A DNA stretch of 64,000 bases, taken from assembly GCF_006716675.1 (NCBI RefSeq), contig NZ_VFPM01000001.1:1550001-1614000 (forward strand), written 5' to 3'. Shown piece after piece: positions 42,290-52,525 of this stretch. The stretch's first letter is position 1. Every line of letters begins with the position of its first letter. The stretch is from Humibacillus xanthopallidus (lineage in GTDB: Bacteria > Actinomycetota > Actinomycetes > Actinomycetales > Dermatophilaceae). The notes beneath the pieces were generated by a model that was not told where the DNA came from, searched no databases, and was given only the letters and a program-made list of their open reading frames with translations. Made by a program: the position numbers and the translations under genes.

Positions 42290-44311
42290 CTACTTCGCCG
42301 TCATGACCTCCACGTCGGCCGCGCGGACGAAGGCGAAGCGGTGGCCGAGCGAGATCTGGTAGTAGCGGTCCTGCCCCACCACGTCGACGTGGTCGTTCGG
42401 TGTGTCGAGCGAGAACGTCGTCGCACGGTAGTAGTTCGTCGGGACGGTGAGGTCGCCGACGGCATACCGCTGACCCGGCGTGAACGCATACTGCAGCGGT
42501 GCGAGCGGCTGGACGGGGATGCCGGCCGGGTAGGCCGACGCCTCGGGGTAGGCCCGCCCATAGACGGGAACCTTGGCCAGGCCCGCCTTGGGCACGACGT
42601 AGGAGCCCTCGACCGGGATGGCCGTCGGGTCACTCGCCGGGTTGTGGAACCAGCCCTTGACCCCGTTGAACCAGATGGCGGTCCAGTCACCCTGGCGCTC
42701 GGCCACGGCGAAGGTCAGGCCCGCCTGGGCGCGGGCGCCGATGTCAGAGACGCGGGTCGTGGCCGGCGCACCGTTCGGGCGCAGCGCGATGTCGTTGATG
42801 TAGGGCGCGTCCGTCGACGGCGCCTGGTGCAGGTAGACGAAGTTCGTGCCCTGCGGCTCGCACGGCGCCCCCGCGGTCGTGCACGAGGTCAGCGGCTGGA
42901 TGTTGTCGTCGAAGCCGGGCACGATGCGCACGAGGTCGACGGCGCCGTCGGCGGCGTGCGCGTTGAGCGGCGCGCCGAGCAGCTGGAAGTAGCGCTCCCA
43001 GTTCCAGTAGGGGCCCGGGTCCCAGTGCATCCCCGCGACGTTGGCGGGCGTGACGCCCGGGATCTGGTCGTGGCCGAAGATGTGCTGCATGTCGAGCGGG
43101 ATGTCGTACTTCCGCGCGAGGTACTTCACGAGTCGCGCCGACGAGCGGTACATCGACTCGCTGAACCACTGCGCACCGGTCGCCGCGAAGCCCTCGTGCT
43201 CGAGACCGATCGAGTGGCTGTTGACGTACCAGTTGCCCGCGTGCCAGCCCACGTCCTGCGGCTCGAGGTGCTGCGCGATGTGCCCGTCCGACGAGCGCAG
43301 CGAGTACTGCCACGAGAGGTAGGTCGGGTCGGTGACGAGCTTGAGGGTCGTGTCGTAGCTCGCCTCGGTGTTGTGGATGACGATGTTCGTGATCTTCGGC
43401 GACGACGGCCGGCTCGCGAGGTCGTGGTTGCCGTAGTCCGACGGGTCGGGTCCGAGCTTCTCGTAGGGCGCCGGCACCCACTCGCAGTCCAGCCCGGGCG
43501 GGCAGTCGACGGGGCCCCGGTTGTTCTTCTTCACGAGACCGAGTCTGCCGAGTTGGCTCTTGTCGGGGCTCACCCGGGCCGGGAGGAGCGAGACGTCCTT
43601 GCCGTCGACCGTGCGGCGGGCCGCGCCGCTCGCGATGACCGCGAAGGTGTCGTCGGCGAACGCCGCGGCGACGTCCTCCTGCGCGGACCCCGAGGACTCG
43701 GCGACGGCGGCGTACCACGCGTCCGGGCTCGTCGTCGCGCCCACGGGCAGGCCGAGGGTCCGCTGCTCGGCGGCCAGCACCGCGGCGCCGCCGCGGATGT
43801 TGGCGAGCTCGTCGGTGCGCAGCGCGTCCTTGTCGAGGCCGGTGAGGGTCGCGGCGCGCGACAGCGTGTCGGCCGCCGGCGCACCGGCGCCTGCAGCCGG
43901 CGCGGTCGGGCCGCCGAGGCCCTTGGCCTCCGACGCGGAGCCCAGGCTCGCGTCGACGAGGTGCATCGGGCCGTAACCGCCCGACGTGCTGTGGCCGGGG
44001 TTGAAGTCCCACCGGGTCTGCGCGTAGGAGACGGCCTCGAGCACCGGCTGCGGCACCCCGAACTCGACCGACGCTGCGGCGAAGGCACGTTCGCGGCTGC
44101 CCGCGTCGCTGCCGACGCTCGTCGCCTGCGCCTGGGCCGACGGCCCGGCTGTCAGCGCGAGACCGCCGATGACCGCGGCTGCTGCGACGAGCGCCGCCAT
44201 CGAGCGCCTGCGGGTCCGCCCCCGCAGGGGCGACGAGATGTCGGCGGAGGTGGCGACGGAGTCACTCGCCACCCCGCTCCGGGTTCGGTCGAACTGGTCG
44301 TGGGGTATCAC
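42290..44311 (-). CDS. secreted N-acetylmuramoyl-L-alanine amidase
   Basis: 673 residues from GTG at 44311, with AAAGGGA ahead of it. A long signal region (SMAALVAAAAVIGGLALTAGPSAQAQA) exports it. A lysozyme-like or linker region of ~200 residues (FAAASVEFGVPQPVLEAVSYAQTRWDF) precedes an Amidase_2 domain at ~290-460: NIVIHNTEASYDTTLKLV, HIAQHLEPQDVGWHAGNW, HSIGLEHEGF and QHIFGHDQIPG carry the zinc ligands His/His and catalytic Glu. Two C-terminal SH3-like segments (DIGARAQAGLTFAVAERQGDWTAIWFNGVKGW) probably bind the wall. It cleaves the lactoyl-L-Ala bond of peptidoglycan. Confidence 0.88.
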   Translation of the reverse strand: MIPHDQFDRTRSGVASDSVATSADISSPLRGRTRRRSMAALVAAAAVIGGLALTAGPSAQAQATSVGSDAGSRERAFAAASVEFGVPQPVLEAVSYAQTRWDFNPGHSTSGGYGPMHLVDASLGSASEAKGLGGPTAPAAGAGAPAADTLSRAATLTGLDKDALRTDELANIRGGAAVLAAEQRTLGLPVGATTSPDAWYAAVAESSGSAQEDVAAAFADDTFAVIASGAARRTVDGKDVSLLPARVSPDKSQLGRLGLVKKNNRGPVDCPPGLDCEWVPAPYEKLGPDPSDYGNHDLASRPSSPKITNIVIHNTEASYDTTLKLVTDPTYLSWQYSLRSSDGHIAQHLEPQDVGWHAGNWYVNSHSIGLEHEGFAATGAQWFSESMYRSSARLVKYLARKYDIPLDMQHIFGHDQIPGVTPANVAGMHWDPGPYWNWERYFQLLGAPLNAHAADGAVDLVRIVPGFDDNIQPLTSCTTAGAPCEPQGTNFVYLHQAPSTDAPYINDIALRPNGAPATTRVSDIGARAQAGLTFAVAERQGDWTAIWFNGVKGWFHNPASDPTAIPVEGSYVVPKAGLAKVPVYGRAYPEASAYPAGIPVQPLAPLQYAFTPGQRYAVGDLTVPTNYYRATTFSLDTPNDHVDVVGQDRYYQISLGHRFAFVRAADVEVMTAK

Positions 44312-44482
44312 TCGGTGGTCCCTTTCGTATGCCGGATGGATGGTGTGCGTCGCGATCCTGCGACCCGCTCCACCCGGTCGAGCCAACACCCAGACCCCGA
44401 GGCCTGCCACTTGAGATCTTCACCGAAGTGTTGTCACCCTTCCCGCCTGTCCCACGTGCACCACCGGGCAGATGGGCGCAAG

Positions 44483-45163
44483 ATGGACAGCATGTGGCGC
44501 GCAAGCGTGTGCGCAGGGGTGGCCGTCACTGCACTCCTGCTCGGGGGGTGCAGTGTCACTGCGTCCGTGAACGGGGTCGAGGCGACGACCCGTACCCTGC
44601 CGTCCGGCGGCGGGTCCACCGATGACCCTGCGGGCAGCTCCGGCTCCGGCATCGACGCCGGCAACGACATCGACCGGGCGGGCGGTGACGGCGGCGTGGG
44701 CAGCGGCCCCGACGAGCCGGGCCCGAAGTTCCCCATGACCCTGCGACGCACCGGTGGGATCGCGGGCTTCGACGACCGGGTCGTCGTCGAGATCAGCGGC
44801 CGGGTCGTCGTCAACACCCGCCTCGTCCACGACCGCACCTGCACCCTGACGACGCCTCAGCGCCTGCAGCTGATGGACGCCCTCACCGCCCTGCGGGCGA
44901 CGCCCGTCCAGTCCGGCGACGTCACGTCCGACGGCACGGCGACGATCCCGCCGTCCGACGACGCCGAGAGCGACCCCATCACCCTCTCGGTGACCGACGA
45001 CCTCGCCCGGTCCTTCGACCTCACCGACTCCTCGCTCGGCGGGGTCTCCGACGTCATCGGCGCCGTCGTCACCGACGTGACGCTCACGACGCCGGCCAGC
45101 GCCAGATGCACGACGCCGACGGCGACCGCGACGACGTCGACCGGCGTCACCGCCGCGGGCTGA
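44483..45163 (+). CDS. lipoprotein, unknown
   Basis: 226 residues; MDSMWRASVCAGVAVTALLLGGC ends in a lipobox with Cys23. A Gly/Asp-rich linker (~40-80) leads to one C-terminal domain (MTLRRTGGIAGFDDRVVVEISGRVVVNTRL, CTLTTPQRLQLMDALTAL, PITLSVTDDLARSFDL). The protein ends in a Thr-rich tail. The domain resembles small outside beta domains of actinobacterial lipoproteins but I cannot name it. Alternative start at 44492. Divergent from the amidase gene. Confidence 0.75.
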   Translation: MDSMWRASVCAGVAVTALLLGGCSVTASVNGVEATTRTLPSGGGSTDDPAGSSGSGIDAGNDIDRAGGDGGVGSGPDEPGPKFPMTLRRTGGIAGFDDRVVVEISGRVVVNTRLVHDRTCTLTTPQRLQLMDALTALRATPVQSGDVTSDGTATIPPSDDAESDPITLSVTDDLARSFDLTDSSLGGVSDVIGAVVTDVTLTTPASARCTTPTATATTSTGVTAAG

Positions 45164-45188
45164 CCCAGCCCACGCAGCCAGGACGGCA

Positions 45189-45231
45189 ACGGCCGGTATG
45201 CCGCCGAGGGAGCGGGCGGCATACCGGCCGT
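45189..45231. terminator. bidirectional hairpin with GTATGCC motif in stem
   Basis: Perfect 17-bp inverted repeat, arms 45189-45205 and 45215-45231, with a 9-nt loop. Each arm contains CCGGTATGCCGCC or its complement. It lies between the convergent lipoprotein and M4 protease genes. There is no T-run. Confidence 0.75.
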
Positions 45232-45280
45232 CAGTCTGTGGTGCTGTGGGTGACGCAGCTGACGCGGGTGACGCGAGCGA

Positions 45281-47341
45281 TCAGAAGTTGGTCGCGGCGT
45301 CGTCGAAGACGAAGCTCGTCTGGAGCGACGAGTCCTCCGTGGCGGCGAACTTCAGCGTGACGTTCGTGCCCTTGTAGGCGGTGAGGTCGACGCTCACCTG
45401 GAAGTACGAGGCCTTGGGCGTCGACAGGTTGGAGTAGCTCTTCACCGTCGTGCCGTTGAGCGAGACCGTCGCCTTGTCGTAGGCCGACGAGGTCGTCGTC
45501 TCGGCCGTGTCGATGCGGACCCAGTAGGTGAGCGTCGGCGACGTGGCCGTCGACGGCACCGCGAAGGTCTGCGACTCGCTCTCGGAGGCCGTCGTGCCGT
45601 TGCCGCCGAGCCAGAGCTTCCACGAACCGCTGTGGGCCGGGCGGCCCGTGTTGTTCGTGATCGGGCCCGAGGTGCCGGTCCAGCCGGTCTGGCCGGCCTC
45701 GAAGCCACCGTTCGTCAGCGACCCACCGGTGGGCGGCGGGGTCGTGCCGCCGCACGTCTCGGTGCTCGCGGGCGCCGAGATGGCCGCCATCGCCTTGTCG
45801 ACCGCGGTGCACTCGGCCGAGCCAGCACCGTAGAGGTCCTTCGCCGCCTTGATGACGCCCGTGCGGGCAGCGGCGTAGTTGCTCGAGGACGTGAGGTACG
45901 TCGACAGCGTGCGGTACCAGATCTTCTCGACCTTGAGGTGACCGATGCCGGTGACGGTCGAGGCGTTGCACGTCGGGCTGTTGTAGCTGACGCCGTTGAT
46001 CGTCTTGGCGCCAGAGCCCTCCGAGGCGAGGTAGTACCAGTGGTTGAGCGGGCCGCTCGAGTAGTGCGGGTCGAGGCCGCCGAGCGAGCTGCTCCAGCAG
46101 TCCTTCGACGAGCCGTCCTTGCTCGGCTTGTCCATGTAGCGCAGCGGCGTGCCGTTGCCGTTGAGGTTGATCTCCTCGCCGATGAGGTAGTCGGGGACGT
46201 CGCTCGGGTTGTTGGTGTACCACTCGACGGCCGTGCCGAAGATGTCGGACGTCGACTCGTTGAGGCCACCCGCGTCGCCGGAGTAGGCGAGGCCGGCGGT
46301 GTTCTCGGTGACGCCGTGGCTCATCTCGTGGCCGGCGACGTCGAGCTCGACGAGCGGGGCGGCGTTGCCCGCGCCGTCGCCGTAGGTCATCTGCGTGCCG
46401 TCCCAGAAGGCGTTGACGTAGTTCTGGCCGTAGTGGACACGGCTGCGGGCGCCGGTGCCGTTGTTCCAGATGCCGGCGCGGCCGAGCTGGGTGTTGTAGT
46501 AGTCGTAGGTCTTGCCGGCGCCGTAGTGCGCGTCGACGGCGGCCGACTGGCGGCTGCTCTGCGAGCCGTTGCCCCAGACGTCGTCGGCGTCGGTGAACGT
46601 CGTGCCCGTGCCGGAGGTCGCCTGGTTGAGGTCGGTCGCGTAGTTGCCGTGCGTGTCGCGCATCGTGTAGCTGCCGCTGCTGCCCGAGGTGGCGAGCGAC
46701 ACGGTGCCGACGAAGATGCCGTTGCCGGTGCCCTCCTTGATGTCGTCCCAGCTCGTCAGCGTCTTGCCCGTCACGGCGTCGACGATCGTGTGCAGCCGGG
46801 TCGGCGTCTGGTCGGCCTTGATGCCCTCGGTGACGACCTCGTAGGCGAGGGTCGGCGCCTTGGCGCCCTGGTAGACGACGAGCTCACCGGCCGTCGACTT
46901 CTCGTTGTTCGCCGTCGCGGCCGCGAGGCCGGCCTGCTGGGCCGTGCTCTTGGAGATCTTCGGCGTCATCGTGGCCGGGGTGACGCTCTTGCGGATGTTC
47001 CACGTCACGCTCTCGACGGCGCCGGAGGCGTCGCGGTGCGAGACGAGGTCGCCCCCGACGACGCGCAGCCCGTCGACGGTGCGCTCGTAGCGCACGTGCG
47101 TCGCGCCGTTCGGGTCGGTGATGACGGACTTCACGGTCAGTTGCTCGCCGGAGGCGAGGCCGAGGGCCTTGGCGGAGCTGGCCGCCTTGGACTGCTCGAC
47201 GGTCTTGAGGCTCTGTGACTCCGGCGCGGGGCCCTTGTCCCCCGACGCCGCGGAGGCCGCGCCCGCCGGGATCGCCGGCGAGATGGCCAGCGCGAGGGCC
47301 AGCAGGCCCCCGGTCGCGAGCCCAGACTTCAATCGCTTCAC
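45281..47341 (-). CDS. secreted M4-family metalloprotease (thermolysin-like)
   Basis: 686 residues. Signal peptide GGLLALALAISPAIPAGAASA; a propeptide with FTP/PepSY-like segments (DGLRVVGGDLVSHRDASGAVESVTW, LAYEVVTEG, LHTIVDAVTGKTLTSWDD) to ~220; then the mature protease. Zinc motif HEMSH at 338-342, third zinc ligand in GGLNESTSDIFG, and catalytic-side GPLNHWYYL. The last ~140 residues after a Thr/Pro linker are a beta-sandwich domain (GGFEAGQTGW, WKLWLGGNGT, LTYWVRIDT, DLTAYKGTNVTLKF), a CBM-like or P-domain-like cell/substrate-binding module. It degrades extracellular protein. Confidence 0.93.
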   Translation of the reverse strand: MKRLKSGLATGGLLALALAISPAIPAGAASAASGDKGPAPESQSLKTVEQSKAASSAKALGLASGEQLTVKSVITDPNGATHVRYERTVDGLRVVGGDLVSHRDASGAVESVTWNIRKSVTPATMTPKISKSTAQQAGLAAATANNEKSTAGELVVYQGAKAPTLAYEVVTEGIKADQTPTRLHTIVDAVTGKTLTSWDDIKEGTGNGIFVGTVSLATSGSSGSYTMRDTHGNYATDLNQATSGTGTTFTDADDVWGNGSQSSRQSAAVDAHYGAGKTYDYYNTQLGRAGIWNNGTGARSRVHYGQNYVNAFWDGTQMTYGDGAGNAAPLVELDVAGHEMSHGVTENTAGLAYSGDAGGLNESTSDIFGTAVEWYTNNPSDVPDYLIGEEINLNGNGTPLRYMDKPSKDGSSKDCWSSSLGGLDPHYSSGPLNHWYYLASEGSGAKTINGVSYNSPTCNASTVTGIGHLKVEKIWYRTLSTYLTSSSNYAAARTGVIKAAKDLYGAGSAECTAVDKAMAAISAPASTETCGGTTPPPTGGSLTNGGFEAGQTGWTGTSGPITNNTGRPAHSGSWKLWLGGNGTTASESESQTFAVPSTATSPTLTYWVRIDTAETTTSSAYDKATVSLNGTTVKSYSNLSTPKASYFQVSVDLTAYKGTNVTLKFAATEDSSLQTSFVFDDAATNF

Positions 47342-47554
47342 TGATTGCTCCTGTCGACATGCGGCGTCCGCCGCTGGTGGAGTCCGCCGTCTCAGGTGAT
47401 GAGACTCACGATGGGGACGGCTGACAGTCGCAGGAGCCCGAAATGTCGGTCAACGTCCCTTACCAACTCTTTGCCAAATGCGGGCCGAACTCGGAGTAAC
47501 GCTTGGGCACAAGGAGATTCGCGGCAGGGGCCGGCTTGGCCGATCTCCCAGCCT

Positions 47555-48175
47555 TCAGGTGGGTGATCCCTCCCCGGCGACGCGTTCGCGCGCCTGCACG
47601 AGGTCGTCCGGGGTGTCGACGTCGTCGGCGACGCCGTCGGTGTCAGCGACCTCGGCGGGCCGCAGGCCGGCGGCGAGGTCGCGCATGCTGCGTCCCGACG
47701 GGTCGCCCAGGCGGTCGAGCGCGGCGGCGAGCGCCGTGCGTGGCCAGGCCGAGCAGAGCCAGTTGCGCCGTCCGGTCGGGTCGACGGTGACGGCGCCCCC
47801 GGTCGCGCCCGCAGCGCCGGTCATCGCGGCGCTCGCCAGGCGGTCGAGGTGCCCGGAGGTGACGAAGGGCAGGTCGGCCGCGAGCACGACGACGACGTCG
47901 GTCTCCCCCGGCAGGTGCCGCACTCCCGCGGCGATCGCGGCCACCGGCCCCCCTCCGGGCGGGTCCTCCACGAGCACCGGTATGCCGCCCGGCACGTCGT
48001 CGCCTCGCCCGACGACGAGCACGGGGCGGGGTCGCGCAGCCTCGAGCACGCGCACCACCATCGGGAGGTCGCCGACCTCGAGCGACGGCTTGTGGCTGCC
48101 CATGCGTCGCGAAGCGCCACCGGTGAGCACGAGGACGCTCACGGCATACGGCAGGACGGGTGGGCTCGGCTCCAC
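47555..48175 (-). CDS. mobA: molybdenum cofactor guanylyltransferase
   Basis: 206 residues from GTG at 48175. The nucleotidyltransferase N-terminus LVLTGGASRRMGSHKPSLEV is the GG-x-S-x-R-M-G-x-x-K signature of MobA. VVVVLAADLPFVT supplies the DxPF/L metal segment, and the DDVDTPDDL end is also typical. It attaches GMP to Mo-molybdopterin, making the dinucleotide cofactor. Its closest relatives may be the CTP-using MocA form, which xanthine dehydrogenase/CO dehydrogenase-type enzymes such as the coxL here need; sequence alone does not decide. Divergent from fdhD. Confidence 0.85.
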   Translation of the reverse strand: MEPSPPVLPYAVSVLVLTGGASRRMGSHKPSLEVGDLPMVVRVLEAARPRPVLVVGRGDDVPGGIPVLVEDPPGGGPVAAIAAGVRHLPGETDVVVVLAADLPFVTSGHLDRLASAAMTGAAGATGGAVTVDPTGRRNWLCSAWPRTALAAALDRLGDPSGRSMRDLAAGLRPAEVADTDGVADDVDTPDDLVQARERVAGEGSPT

Positions 48176-48200
48176 GAGGGGAGTCTGGCACGCTGGGCTC

Positions 48201-49049
48201 ATGGGACGAGTGACGGTGCGGCGCAAGGTCACGACGATCGACGTCGCGACCGGCGCGAGCGCGACCCGCCCGGACACCCTGACGGTGGAGGAGCCGCTCG
48301 AGCTGCGCGTCAACGGCAGTCCGCTCACGGTGACGATGCGCACGCCCGGTCACGACATCGAGCTCGTCCACGGCTTCCTGCTCAGTGAGGGCATCATCCG
48401 GTCGGCCGAGGACATCGCACTGGCGCGCTACTGCGAGGGCGCTGTCGTGTCGGGCGAGAGCGGCTTCGACGAGAACACCTACAACGTCATCGACGTGACC
48501 CTCGCCGCGGGGGTCACACCTCCTGCGGCATCGGCGACCCGGTCCTTCTTCACGAGCTCCTCGTGCGGCGTCTGCGGCAAGGCGAGCATCGAGCAGCTGC
48601 GGGCGCAGTCGGCCTTCGACGTGAGGGCGGACCGGATGGAGATAGCCGCCAAGGTCGTCGCCGAGCTGCCGGATGCGCTGAGGGGCGAGCAGCGGGCCTT
48701 CGAGAAGACGGGCGGGCTGCACGCCGCAGGCCTCTTCACCGCCGACGGCGAGGCGCTCGTCGTGCGCGAGGACGTCGGTCGGCACAACGCCGTCGACAAG
48801 GTTGTCGGGTGGGCGCTGCAGAACGGCAGGGTGCCCGGGGTCGGGTGCGTGCTCGTCGTGTCGAGTCGGGCGTCGTTCGAGCTGACCCAAAAGGCGATCA
48901 TGGCCGGAATCCCTTGTCTGGCAGCCGTTTCGGCGCCCTCTTCGCTCGCCGTCGAGTGTGCTGAGGATGCCGGGATGACACTGATGGGTTTTGTGCGAGG
49001 CACCCGCCTCAACGTCTATGCCGGCGCGCACCGCGTCACGACCACCTGA
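48201..49049 (+). CDS. fdhD: formate dehydrogenase accessory sulfurtransferase
   Basis: 282 residues starting MGRVTVRRKVTTIDV. Core motifs are VEEPLELRVNGSPLTVTMRTPGHDIELVHGFLLSEG, then SSCGVCGKASIEQL, with C122 and C125 as the sulfur-carrying cysteines, KTGGLHAAGLFTADGEALVVREDVGRHNAVDKVVG, and VVSSRASFELTQKAIMAGIPCLAAVSAPSSLAV. It moves sulfur from cysteine desulfurase onto the Mo cofactor, which formate dehydrogenases require. No formate dehydrogenase gene is in this window. Confidence 0.95.
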   Translation: MGRVTVRRKVTTIDVATGASATRPDTLTVEEPLELRVNGSPLTVTMRTPGHDIELVHGFLLSEGIIRSAEDIALARYCEGAVVSGESGFDENTYNVIDVTLAAGVTPPAASATRSFFTSSSCGVCGKASIEQLRAQSAFDVRADRMEIAAKVVAELPDALRGEQRAFEKTGGLHAAGLFTADGEALVVREDVGRHNAVDKVVGWALQNGRVPGVGCVLVVSSRASFELTQKAIMAGIPCLAAVSAPSSLAVECAEDAGMTLMGFVRGTRLNVYAGAHRVTTT

Positions 49050-49063
49050 CCGGAAGGACCACC

Positions 49064-49402
49064 GTGGCCATCTTCGCGATCCACTACACCTACCCCGACG
49101 ACGTCACCGAGATGCTGACGATCCGGCCGGAGCACCGCGAGTGGCTCACGGGCCTGCCCGGCCTGCTCGTCGGCGGGATGTACCAGGAGGGCATCGACGA
49201 GATCAGCGAGGGTGAGCCGACCGACCAGGAGCCGCGCAACGCCGCCCTCGTCGTCGTGTCGGGTGAGTCGCTCGCCGAGGTGACCGAGACCTTCGACCAG
49301 GACCCCTACTGGCAGGGCGGCTACGTGCTGCGCCGCGTCGTGCGGCGCTGGGACCCGCCGCTCGGTCCGTGGGTGGCCGACGAGACCCAGTCACCCGGCT
49401 GA
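49064..49402 (+). CDS. YCII-related protein
   Basis: 112 residues from GTG at 49064, with GGAAGGA before it. It begins MAIFAIHYTYPDDVTEMLTIRPEHREWLTGL and has the ferredoxin-like YCII fold with the conserved His in RPEHREWL. AALVVVSGESLAEVTETFDQDPYWQGG carries the D-P-(Y/F) segment of the family. It is 15 bases after fdhD. The function of most YCII proteins is unknown. Confidence 0.88.
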   Translation: MAIFAIHYTYPDDVTEMLTIRPEHREWLTGLPGLLVGGMYQEGIDEISEGEPTDQEPRNAALVVVSGESLAEVTETFDQDPYWQGGYVLRRVVRRWDPPLGPWVADETQSPG

Positions 49403-49553
49403 GGCGCTGCCTACCGGGCTGAAGCGCTGACGACTGGGAGGGCGGACCGCCACCATCGGCCGTATGCCGCCGGGCTGAGCGTGCCGCGGCAGCTGCCTGA
49501 GCGTTCGTGGCGGTCCGTCGGCACACCGGCGGCGGTCCCGCAGCCGCCTCCGG

Positions 49554-51191
<1,638 letters not shown>

Positions 51192-51244
51192 GGGGCAAGC
51201 CTAGGTGTGCCGGCGGGCGCTCTCCGACACACGCTCGGCCGCGG

Positions 51245-52450
51245 TCACAGCAGGTGCACGGTGACGACGTCGCCGTCGATGAGCTGGTCGACGCCCTCGG
51301 GCACCTCGATGAGGCAGTTCGCGGCGGCGAGGGCCGTCAGGTGGCGCGCGTCCGGCGCCGAGACGGTGCCGTCGTCGTGCAGCACGCTCGTGACGAACTG
51401 GACGCGTCCCGCTCGCGTGCGTCTCGACTTGCCGCGGTATGCCGCCTGGCCGGGTCGCGCGGGCGGTGCGCCGTGGCGTCGGTCGAGTCCCGGCCGGACG
51501 AGGACCTCGAAGGCGACGAACGCCCCGACCGGGGTGCCGGGCAGGCAGATCACCGGGGTCGAGCCGTAGCGACCGAGCCCCTGGGGGCCCCCGGGCTGCA
51601 TCGCGAGGTGGACGAAGTCGAAGGTCGGCAGCGGCTCGCAGACCTGGCGGACGACCTCGTAGGCCCCGGCACTGACGCCTCCCGTCGTGACGACGAGGTC
51701 GATGTCGGGGTCGCGGTCGAGGTCGTGGAGCAGCGCTCGCAGCTCGGGGGGCTCGTCGGAGCAGACCTCGGCGCGGCGCACGTCGCACCCGGCGGCCTGC
51801 GCCAGGGCGGCGATCATGTCGGAGTTGGACTCGTGGATCCCGCCGGCGCCGGGGTCGGCGTCGGGCGGCGCCAGCTCGGCGCCGGTGGCGACGACGGCCA
51901 CCCGCGTGGCCACCTGGACCTCCACGACCGTGCAGCCGGCGGAGCGACCGAGCGCGATGAGAGCCGGGGTCGTCGCGGATCCCCTTGCGGCAAGAACGGA
52001 TCCGGCCGTGACATCTTCGCCCCGAGGCCGCACGTGCTGTCCGGGAGTCGGGTCGGCATCGATGGTGACCCGTTCGGGTGCGGGCCCGGTCGGGCTGGCA
52101 TCAGTGCGCTCCACGGGCACGACGGCGACCGTGCCCTCGGGCACCCGGGCGCCGGTCATCACCCTCGCTGCCTCACCCGGCGCGAGGGCAAAGCGTGGAG
52201 CGGACCCCGCGGGCACGTCCCCGACCACCGGATAGGCGCGCTGGTCCGGCGATCCCGGGCACACGGCATACCCGTCCATGGCGCTGTTGTCGAAGCGCGG
52301 CAGGTCGTCGGCGGCGACGAGGTCGGCTGCGAGCCGGCGTCCTGCGGCGTGGCGGTCGAGGGCGACGCGCTCCGTCGCACCTGCACCCAGCAGGTCGGCG
52401 ATGGCGGCACGATGCTCCGCGACCGACCGGTGTCCTCCAGCTGCGCTCAC
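51245..52450 (-). CDS. moeA: molybdopterin molybdenumtransferase MoeA
   Basis: 401 residues from GTG at 52450. Signature segments are DLPRFDNSAMDGYAV, ARVMTGARVPEGTVAVVPVE, VRPRGEDV and ALGRSAGCTVVEVQVATRVAVVATGAELAPP. GIHESNSDMIAALAQAAGC and DLVVTTGGVSAGAYEVV then appear, followed by PGTPVGAFVAFEVLVRP; MPGGPQGLGR stands where FVHLAMQPGG gives the MoeA MQPG motif. It inserts molybdate into molybdopterin. An extended C-terminal domain IV ends VPEGVDQLIDGDVVTVHLL. It is divergent from the GH1 gene with 75 bases between. Confidence 0.93.
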   Translation of the reverse strand: MSAAGGHRSVAEHRAAIADLLGAGATERVALDRHAAGRRLAADLVAADDLPRFDNSAMDGYAVCPGSPDQRAYPVVGDVPAGSAPRFALAPGEAARVMTGARVPEGTVAVVPVERTDASPTGPAPERVTIDADPTPGQHVRPRGEDVTAGSVLAARGSATTPALIALGRSAGCTVVEVQVATRVAVVATGAELAPPDADPGAGGIHESNSDMIAALAQAAGCDVRRAEVCSDEPPELRALLHDLDRDPDIDLVVTTGGVSAGAYEVVRQVCEPLPTFDFVHLAMQPGGPQGLGRYGSTPVICLPGTPVGAFVAFEVLVRPGLDRRHGAPPARPGQAAYRGKSRRTRAGRVQFVTSVLHDDGTVSAPDARHLTALAAANCLIEVPEGVDQLIDGDVVTVHLL

Positions 52451-52525
52451 GGTCGCCAGTCTGCCGCACCCGTGCGGGGTAGCGCCTCGCGCCCCACGGC
52501 GGGGGACGCCGACTAGCGTGAGCTC

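Noticed and set aside
42290..44410. Longer start of the amidase from 44410
   Set aside because: The first 33 codons are not signal-peptide-like, and the GTG at 44311 has a ribosome binding site.
49443..49517. Hairpin between the YCII and ABC-F genes (CGGACCGCCAC, arms 49443-49453 and 49507-49517)
   Set aside because: The stem is only 11 bp with a 53-nt loop. It is likely by chance at this GC content.
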